Assembly: GCF_001690685.1 (NCBI RefSeq)
Contig: NZ_LZGL01000009.1
Coordinates: forward strand, 461,184-525,183
Reading direction: 5' to 3'
Length of the DNA: 64,000 nt
Source: Gilliamella sp. wkB112
Lineage (GTDB): Bacteria; Pseudomonadota; Gammaproteobacteria; Enterobacterales; Orbaceae
The translations under genes and the position numbers were made by a program. The notes beneath the pieces were generated by a model. That model was not told the DNA's origin. It saw nothing but the letters and a program-made list of their open reading frames with translations, and did not search any database. Every line of letters begins with the position of its first letter. Positions within the stretch are counted from its first letter, which is position 1. Of this stretch, positions 58,461 to 64,000 are shown piece after piece.

Positions 58461-59138
58461 TCATTTAGTTTTCCGTGTTTTAAGGTATTCTTGCCAAATA
58501 TCTTTATTCTCTTCACTCATAAAATAACCATCTATCGTATGTACTATTTCCCCTGTATTACCATTAACTAATATATAATGGAATTTTTGATTCTCTTGTT
58601 GATCAATATACCTTACTAAATAATAGGGTAGGTTTGTTACTTTTTTATCTTCAAATCTATTAAGCGCAAAAACCTGCTTGGTATTCATAATATCTATATT
58701 AAAGTTATCTTGTATTATTTTTCTAAGTTCTTCTATAGTCAATTTATAAGGAGCATCATAAGTAGTCTTTTTTAGCATATTTCCTTGTAAGTCATAATCC
58801 TCCATATCTAATTTAATATCATAAAATTTAGTACCTTTTTGCAATAAAACGCCATTTTTGTTATAAGCACTAATTTTTATATAGGGCGAATCAGATAGTT
58901 TGATATGTTCTAAGTAATAATCAGCTGCTTTAAATCTTCTTACCTTTGAACCATCTGAAAGAAAAAACTCCCAATTATTAAATCTATCTTTGTGTTGATT
59001 AAACTCTATAATATCAAATTTATTATTCATACTATTATCCTTAGTAGACTCTGCATTAGCTATTGATGAAAAAAAATAGATGAACACTAAAATGACTAAG
59101 AATATAGTTGTGTTAAATTTATTGATTAATTTGTACAT
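58461..59138 (-). CDS. Exported protein of unknown function, possible PepSY-like C-terminus
   Basis: A 225-residue protein with an N-terminal signal or anchor segment (FNTTIFLVILVFIYFFSSIANA). The middle, with LTIEELRKIIQDNFNID, and the end (YYLVRYIDQQENQKFHYILVNGNTGEIV) look like a PepSY-type fold, in which a beta-hairpin ends in NGNTGE. I cannot name the family. It sits among lipoproteins and toxin-related genes. Confidence 0.55.
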   Translation of the reverse strand: MYKLINKFNTTIFLVILVFIYFFSSIANAESTKDNSMNNKFDIIEFNQHKDRFNNWEFFLSDGSKVRRFKAADYYLEHIKLSDSPYIKISAYNKNGVLLQKGTKFYDIKLDMEDYDLQGNMLKKTTYDAPYKLTIEELRKIIQDNFNIDIMNTKQVFALNRFEDKKVTNLPYYLVRYIDQQENQKFHYILVNGNTGEIVHTIDGYFMSEENKDIWQEYLKTRKTK

Positions 59139-59482
59139 TGCTTTGTATTATCTCTCTATACCAATTTTAAGTAGTATAATACTGGTATGTTATAAATCAT
59201 AATATTTACGGTTGTTTTAAACTTTGTTATATCCTTCTGATAAACTGGATAGTTAGGTTAACAATGTAAAAATCTATTAATATGTCTTAAAATATTTTAC
59301 TTACTGATTAGATTATCAATGGAAGCAATGTAAGTTTATCAAATAAAGATCATTCATAAAAAATCTTGTTTGCAATTTTTATAAATGCTAAATTCAATAA
59401 ATTATTTCATCCTTTAGTTCTAATTCAATATATGCAAATGGAGATAGGGCAACTAATTGCTATAATTATAATTAGGAAATGA
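59139..59482. other. Intergenic region between divergent exported-protein genes
   Basis: About 340 AT-rich bases that must contain promoters for both flanking genes. I see no other feature. Confidence 0.4.
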
Positions 59483-59974
59483 TTGATGAAAAAGTACTTA
59501 ATTATTATATTGATAGTTTTGTTTATTATAAACTGTAGTAAAACAAAGGATCTTAATATTCAACCAAATGATACCTATAATCGTATTAGCAAGATTATTC
59601 CACTTGAAGAAGCTGATTTTAATACAGAATATAGTTCTTATTTAAGCAAAGAACTACCTCAAAGTGTAATGGGAATAGATACCCATAATTTACAAATAGA
59701 AAGCGTAAGATATGATTTTGATAAAAAAAATAGGTTATGTGCTTTTTATATGACTATTATAGGTATAGATAGTGCTGATAAATTGATTACAAGAATTGAT
59801 TCAGATACTAAATACCAAAGATTTAGAGAGGATTTAGGTATATGGTATATGAGTGATGAAAACGTTGAATCATATTCTGCTAGTTTACAAGTCCTTTATG
59901 ATCTAAAAGATAATAATAAGGATGATTTAAATTGGTCGTTGTATGCAGACTCAGCTACTTTAGCAAAAAGATAA
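59483..59974 (+). CDS. Putative lipoprotein of unknown function
   Basis: A 163-residue protein with the signal peptide MMKKYLIIILIVLFIINC, whose cysteine at residue 18 is a plausible lipidation site, although Asn before it is unusual. The mature part is hydrophilic. I do not recognise the family. It lies between the exported protein at 58461 and the Argonaute remnant, in an area of gene turnover. Confidence 0.55.
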   Translation: MMKKYLIIILIVLFIINCSKTKDLNIQPNDTYNRISKIIPLEEADFNTEYSSYLSKELPQSVMGIDTHNLQIESVRYDFDKKNRLCAFYMTIIGIDSADKLITRIDSDTKYQRFREDLGIWYMSDENVESYSASLQVLYDLKDNNKDDLNWSLYADSATLAKR

Positions 59975-60011
59975 TCGCGTAGTTGATAGATGTTGTCACT
60001 TTTTATAAAAA

Positions 60012-60556
60012 CTATTGAGACTGTCCTATTTTTCCAATCATAATTGAGTCATTCCAGTCTGGGAGTTGGTTTAACCATCCAAGATTTCTGGCTATTAAAT
60101 CCGAATAAGTGATTGTAACTGGTAATGGATTAGGGAAGTAGCTATGCCAAGAGTGAGAAGCAAAGCAGCAAAGCAGTAAAGTTGAGAGCTTAGGTATTTA
60201 ATGTCTTTAAAAGTTGAGTCTTTGTGAACACTTATAATTAATTCGCGAGGATGTCCATCTGTGACTTGTCTCAACTCTCTATGACCTATTGAATAGGTTA
60301 GCATTTCATAGTTAGATAGTCTAAATATTGTTTCTCGATTAGGTGTCAATCGACCTTTTTTTTCTTTACTTGTTGAAAAATCGAACATATTTATCTCATG
60401 CTCTTCTGAAATTTTTAAGAATGCATATTCAATGTTGTATGAGTGATATTGCTTGATAACTTTGCGTACAGCCTCAATTTCATCTTTGTTAAACTTTTTT
60501 ACTTGTGCATGAAATATTAATCGGCTTGTATCACCTTGTTGCCGTAGGGCCTCTTC
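60012..60556 (-). pseudogene. Argonaute (PIWI domain) C-terminal remnant, frameshifted
   Basis: On the minus strand a frame without a start, open from 60556, reads GDTSRLIFHAQVKKFNKDEI, EYAFLKISEEHEINMFDFST, KGRLTPNRETIFRLSNYEML and GHPRELIISVHKDSTFKDIK. This is the order seen in the end of PIWI domains. Near 60155 it leaves frame, and the adjacent frame resumes with HSWHSYFPNPLPVTITYSDL and IARNLGWLNQLPDW, ending at 60012-60014. The last block matches the conserved prokaryotic Argonaute C-terminus (SWR.FFPS.LPVTI.YS.LIA). About 180 residues survive; the N-terminal, PAZ and MID regions are gone. Assignment is by motif only. Confidence 0.78.
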
Positions 60557-60915
60557 CTACAGGTACTTTTGTTAGACCTATAAGACAATATAATTTCGCA
60601 TCACTAGAAAAGTTAGAGCAACATTTTATAAAGCATGGAGGTGAATTTAAAGCTGAAAATGTTAATGAATACTTAAATATTGGTAATTATATAATAAGAT
60701 CAGGATATAAAGTACAATATGATTATAAAGGTGAGATGAGAACTGGTTATGTAAGCTATTTCACTAATTCATCAAAAGGAGAGTCAAAGTTTGGATTTGT
60801 TGGTACAAATAACCAAGGTTATATTACAACAATTCATGTTGTAAGTGGAAAATCCTTCTGGAGAATGTTGAATGGTAAAGGGCCTATAGATAAAACAATA
60901 AATGTGGTGGAATAA
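60543..60915 (+). pseudogene. Orphan polymorphic-toxin C-terminal domain
   Basis: The frame ending at 60915 encodes PLPTGTFVRPIRQYNFASLE, KLEQHFIKHGGEFKAENVNE, KFGFVGTNNQGYITTIHVVS and LNGKGPIDKTINVVE. This is the organisation of small nuclease toxin domains of the BECR fold found at the ends of CdiA and Rhs proteins: a helical start with LExHFxKHGxEF and a late FVGxNxxGxITTxH. No carrier protein or start codon precedes it. An ATG at 60505 lies in sequence that on the other strand belongs to the Argonaute remnant, so it is not a natural start. The next gene is probably its immunity gene. Confidence 0.6.
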
Positions 60916-60920
60916 GATAG

Positions 60921-61292
60921 ATGAATAATATTTTAGTTTGCGAGCTAAGTGATATTATAGAAGAGGAAGTTGTTATTAAAGTTGATGGTTTTAATATCAT
61001 CTGTTTTGCCAATATTTGTCCGTATAAAATAGAAATAAATAAAGAGTATCCTGCTGATATTGGATTTACAATCCTTGATGAGTGGAATATCAAAGAAGAA
61101 AATAGTGAAGAAAGTAATATAATCCACATAGGAAATGGCTTTAAGTATTATCTTTATGGAAGAATTAATGAAGATACTCTAGAAGTAAAAAGTATTAAAT
61201 TCCAAGATGATATTTTTTTAACTGATTATGCTTATCTAAATGGAAAGTTTGTATCATTATTAGTTGACCGTATAACTTTAGAGTTCTTATGA
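60921..61292 (+). CDS. Probable immunity protein for the adjacent toxin domain
   Basis: A 123-residue acidic soluble protein (MNNILVCELSDIIEEEVVIK and later FKYYLYGRINEDTLEVKSIK) of no recognised family. It starts 5 bases after the toxin-domain stop codon on the same strand. That spacing and the acidic character are typical of cognate immunity proteins of contact-dependent and Rhs toxins. The role is inferred from position. Confidence 0.6.
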   Translation: MNNILVCELSDIIEEEVVIKVDGFNIICFANICPYKIEINKEYPADIGFTILDEWNIKEENSEESNIIHIGNGFKYYLYGRINEDTLEVKSIKFQDDIFLTDYAYLNGKFVSLLVDRITLEFL

Positions 61293-61380
61293 ATACAGAT
61301 ATATTAGTACCTTTTTCAAAAATATTATTTTGATGATAAAGTATTGAATTATTTTTTATTAGCCGTAGTAGCTCAAATTT

Positions 61381-61407
61381 AATGACGCTTATTTATTAAG
61401 CGCCATT
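61381..61407. other. Hairpin between immunity gene and integrase remnant
   Basis: AATGACGCTTA and TAAGCGCCATT form an 11-base stem with one mismatch around a 5-base loop. The T tail is poor on both strands, so terminator function is uncertain. Confidence 0.35.
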
Positions 61408-61438
61408 ATTGAATTATCGTCTTAAAATAATACCTAAA

Positions 61439-62086
61439 CTAACTTAAATTCCTTGAATCCATTTTTGGTTTACACAACCGCTCCTCAATCCACTCCCTAG
61501 GATACCCCAGTTCATTTAAGGACGTTGAAATCGTTGCTCTAATCCCATGGGTTGTCAACCTATCCTTAAATCCCAAACGCCGTAAACACTGATTCAATGA
61601 ATTCTCACTGATACACAGCTGCGGTTCACTGCGATGTGGCAACAAATACTTCTGTCCATGAAAACGTAACCGTAGAAGCTCCTCAACAATTTCAATCGCC
61701 TGTCTTGGCAATGGTACCACAAACGGTGGTACAGCCCCTTTCGGTAATGACAAAGCCAATCGTTGCAACTGCTTCACCTGCTCAGACGGTACATTCCCCC
61801 CCTTAACCAAATCAAAATGATCAGGCTCGGCATAACGCAACTCACCCGGACGAACTGCCGTCAATAACAACAGCCTAATCCCCAATACAATTCGGCGATC
61901 CCTCCTCATAACCCGATAACCGACTGAACGACTGCGTTGCTGCTTATTCTGCCAATAAAACCGAAAATGCCACAACTTAACCCCAGATGGTTCAATTCGT
62001 AAACTCAAGCCACGCCCATCAGACAGCGTATTCACCGACGACTTCGCTTTCGCACGGCGAATCCCTAAAACCGTTAAACGACTCAT
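61439..62086 (-). pseudogene. Internally deleted P4-type tyrosine integrase
   Basis: About 215 codons remain of an integrase normally about 400 residues long. The first 55 residues are the DUF4102 arm-binding domain (VNTLSDGRGLSLRIEPSGVK). The sequence then jumps directly into the catalytic domain (VLGIRLLLLTAVRPGELRYA, with the first catalytic arginine) and reaches THGIRATISTSLNELGYPRE with the His-x-x-Arg pair. The core-binding domain is missing, and the C-terminal end with the nucleophile tyrosine is absent. Base composition is clearly richer in G and C than its neighbours, a sign of foreign origin. I took the second ATG because AGAGGA is well placed for it. Confidence 0.85.
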
Positions 62087-62652
62087 ACCCATATCCTCTT
62101 GATAAGAGATGAAAACGGAAAAAACAAAACAAAAAAAAATAAAAAAATAGAAAACATCAAGAGGTCGACCTACGACAAAACGAAGTAGAATCAGACTAAA
62201 TTAAATAATGAGCACCTAAGTACTTAACTTAAAAATGATGTACTTAAGTGACATACATTTGAGTACATTTCAATGGTTTTGCTTGGAAAGATGAGAGACG
62301 TAACGCTTTTATTATCTAGAATATTCAGATGTTACTGGACGTCTGTAGATTAATATCTGGAGCGGAAAACATCTTTTTTATTAACTTTGTATCCCTTTGA
62401 AATCTCTAGTATTGTTAAACATGTTTAAATAAGAATGTACCTTTTAATGTACCACTTCACGCTAGATACCTATTTTAATAGGTGATAGAGCGGTTAATCA
62501 ATACAAATCAACTAAAAAGTACAAAAGAAAAAGGTATAAGGGTAATAAAATTAAGAGAAGCCATTTCTACCGAAATGGCAGTTATCTATAAAATAGAAGA
62601 TTAAAATGTGTGATTCATAGGGATCGTTTTAGTCTATATCTATAATCATTAA
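62087..62652. other. Intergenic region upstream of the integrase remnant
   Basis: About 565 bases. Near 62215-62275 GTACTTAA-like words recur, suggesting a binding site. At 62560-62579 GCCATTTC and GAAATGGC form a perfect 8-base hairpin with a TACC loop. No intact gene is seen. Confidence 0.35.
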
Positions 62653-63432
62653 CTAAACTACCTCAGGTAAAGTAATTTTTTTATGTTTTAGTGTTACACC
62701 TTTTTGTAAAGAGCTTTCTACTAATTGGATTACTTGACTAGTTAGTTCTGGAGTAGGAAATATATAAAAATCCCACTCTCTAATAATATTATCTATGCGA
62801 ACATCTGTATAACCTTGAGCCATAAACTCATTTCTCTCTTGCATAGTAAAAGGAGGATAAACATAATGTAAAGTAAACACATTACGTTTTTGATCATAAG
62901 TTGCTTGTGTAATCTTTGACCATTCAATACTCCAAGTGGTAAAAGCTTTCATTTCTTCTTCATATTTTTTAGTAATAGCTACAGAACCTAAAGCTAAAGC
63001 AATACTGACAGGGCCTACTATCGCTAAAATCCCCATTTTTGTAATAATACCTGTAACTAATACACCAACACCTAATCCTACAAAAAGCAATCTTATTAGC
63101 CAGAATAAACTTTTAGGATAAGCGCGCCAAAGATACAGCTCCCCCCCACTCTGAGTAAACCGGTATACCATCCAACATTTACGCCTTACCTCTCCAAATA
63201 ATAGCAGTGCCCCAATCCCCATAACAACTAAAGGCATACAAGGTGTTCCCCAATCCTCATAACCTACAATTAAAATAGCTAAAAAAACTACCATACAAAT
63301 AGCCATTACAAAAATTATAAAATACCCAAATTTTTGCCATTGATGGGCGATGGTTTTAATTTGCCAACTTAAAATAACTGGTTTATCTGAATGCCATTCC
63401 ATTGTTTGGGTATAGTCTAGATATTTAGCCAT
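62653..63432 (-). CDS. Four-helix membrane protein of unknown function, tandem copy 1
   Basis: A 259-residue protein with two pairs of hydrophobic helices: FGYFIIFVMAICMVVFLAIL with PLVVMGIGALLLFG, and LIRLLFVGLGVGVLVTGII with ILAIVGPVSIALALGSVAI. A soluble C-terminal half follows, with TLHYVYPPFTMQERNEFMAQ and WDFYIFPTPEL. I do not recognise the family. The gene is repeated as copy 2 after 790 bases, with almost identical sequence. Tandem arrays of membrane proteins near toxin remnants are often immunity genes, which is an inference only. Confidence 0.75.
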   Translation of the reverse strand: MAKYLDYTQTMEWHSDKPVILSWQIKTIAHQWQKFGYFIIFVMAICMVVFLAILIVGYEDWGTPCMPLVVMGIGALLLFGEVRRKCWMVYRFTQSGGELYLWRAYPKSLFWLIRLLFVGLGVGVLVTGIITKMGILAIVGPVSIALALGSVAITKKYEEEMKAFTTWSIEWSKITQATYDQKRNVFTLHYVYPPFTMQERNEFMAQGYTDVRIDNIIREWDFYIFPTPELTSQVIQLVESSLQKGVTLKHKKITLPEVV

Positions 63433-63442
63433 AGTTCCTTAA

Positions 63443-64000
63443 CTAAACTACCTCAGGTAAAGTAATTTTTTTATGTTCTAGTGTTACACCTTTTTGTAAA
63501 GAGCTTTCTACTAATTGGATTACTTGACTAGTTAGTTCTGGAGTAGGAAATATATAAAAATCCCACTCTCTAATAATATTATCTATGCGAGCATCTGTAT
63601 AACCTTGAGCCATAAACTCATTTCTCTCTTGCATAGTAAAAGGAGGATAAACATAATGTAAAGTAAACACATTACGTTTTTGATCATAAGTTGCTTGTGT
63701 AATCTTTGACCATTCAATACTCCAAGTGGTAAAAGCTTTCATTTCTTCTTCATATTTTTTAGTAATAGCTACAGAACCTAAAGCTAAAGCAATACTGACA
63801 GGGCCTACTATCGCTAAAATCCCCATTTTTGTAATAATACCTGTAACTAATACACCAACACCTAATCCTACAAAAAGCAATCTTATTAGCCAGAATAAAC
63901 TTTTAGGATAAGCGCGCCAAAGATACAGCTCCCCCCCACTCTGAGTAAACCGGTATACCATCCAACATTTACGCCTTACCTCTCCAAATAATAGCAGTGC
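63443..64000 (-). CDS. Four-helix membrane protein, tandem copy 2 (runs off the window)
   Basis: The C-terminal 185 codons or so of a second copy; the start lies beyond the window edge. I see only two base differences from copy 1 over the 558 bases present (62698 against 63488, and the change giving Ala instead of Val in TDARID), each altering one residue. The 10-base junction between the copies contains copy 1's ribosome-binding region. The duplication is therefore recent. Confidence 0.8.
   Translation of the reverse strand, partial: ALLLFGEVRRKCWMVYRFTQSGGELYLWRAYPKSLFWLIRLLFVGLGVGVLVTGIITKMGILAIVGPVSIALALGSVAITKKYEEEMKAFTTWSIEWSKITQATYDQKRNVFTLHYVYPPFTMQERNEFMAQGYTDARIDNIIREWDFYIFPTPELTSQVIQLVESSLQKGVTLEHKKITLPEVV

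Larger units (their letters stand above)
62651..64000. repeat. 790-base tandem direct repeat
   Basis: The unit beginning AACTAAACTACCTCAGG at 62651 starts again at 63441. The copies are identical but for about two bases over the 560 bases that can be compared. Further units beyond the window are possible. Confidence 0.9.

Noticed and set aside
60505..60542. ATG at 60505 as the start of the toxin-domain gene
   Set aside because: These bases are better explained as part of the opposite-strand Argonaute remnant, and the toxin-like sequence begins only after them.
62560..62579. Perfect 8-base hairpin as a terminator
   Set aside because: No T tract follows on either strand and there is no gene ending beside it.
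1..64000. CRISPR arrays, tRNA or rRNA genes
   Set aside because: I saw no regularly spaced repeats, tRNA cloverleaf signatures or rRNA segments while reading both strands.

Overview
The window is an AT-rich chromosome segment from a gammaproteobacterium. The housekeeping genes resemble their Escherichia coli counterparts closely (GrxA, YoaA, ModF, GlnK, UvrB, rpsF-priB-rpsR-rplI, hinT-lpoB-nagZ). The very low GC content, the compact enterobacterial-like gene set and the many GT8 glycosyltransferases fit the family Orbaceae (gut symbionts such as Gilliamella). That placement is inference from gene content, not a database result. I saw no tRNA, rRNA or CRISPR array.

Layout. 1-6.0 kb: psd, a DedA membrane protein, fdhD, a purine nucleoside phosphorylase with a nucleoside/H+ symporter, and an EamA exporter; remnants of an mscM-like channel gene and of dsdA lie between them. 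6.5-15 kb: a hypothetical gene, the glnK-amtB ammonium operon behind a sigma-54 promoter, dgt, purEK, uvrB and yoaB. 15-20 kb: molybdate genes, with modEF transcribed leftward and modABC rightward around a recognisable ModE operator; ModC lacks the usual C-terminal Mop domain. 20-26 kb: lpxH, ppiB, folD, a DUF2884 protein, grxA, tsaB and yoaA.

26-44 kb is a surface-glycan island with shuffled gene orientations. It holds six GT8 transferases, a capsule-type sugar transferase, two tandem MsbA-type ABC transporters, two GT2 enzymes, UDP-galactopyranose mutase (glf) facing a GlfT2-like galactofuranosyltransferase, and a lone rfbB. No flippase, polymerase or ligase gene is present, so it looks like a lipopolysaccharide core or lipooligosaccharide decoration locus that uses galactofuranose.

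44-49 kb returns to conserved genes: a TyrR-type regulator without an ACT domain, nagZ, lpoB, hinT and the rpsF ribosomal operon. 49.5-56 kb carries small stress and regulatory units: an ECF sigma factor with a frameshifted CxxC membrane protein and an AhpD-like protein, YciI, ChaB, a DUF3829 lipoprotein, acuI with a TetR regulator and twin operators, and a SnoaL-like protein.

56-64 kb is an accessory zone of secreted or lipid-anchored proteins, gene wreckage and toxin-related genes. It contains a cysteine-rich Sel1 protein, a formylglycine-enzyme-fold lipoprotein, unknown exported proteins, the frameshifted C-terminus of an Argonaute (PIWI) protein, an orphan polymorphic-toxin C-terminus with its probable immunity gene, an internally deleted P4-type integrase, and a 790-bp tandem duplication of a membrane protein gene that runs off the window. 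The Argonaute and toxin remnants abut at about 60.55 kb on opposite strands, suggesting repeated insertion and decay of defence and competition genes.
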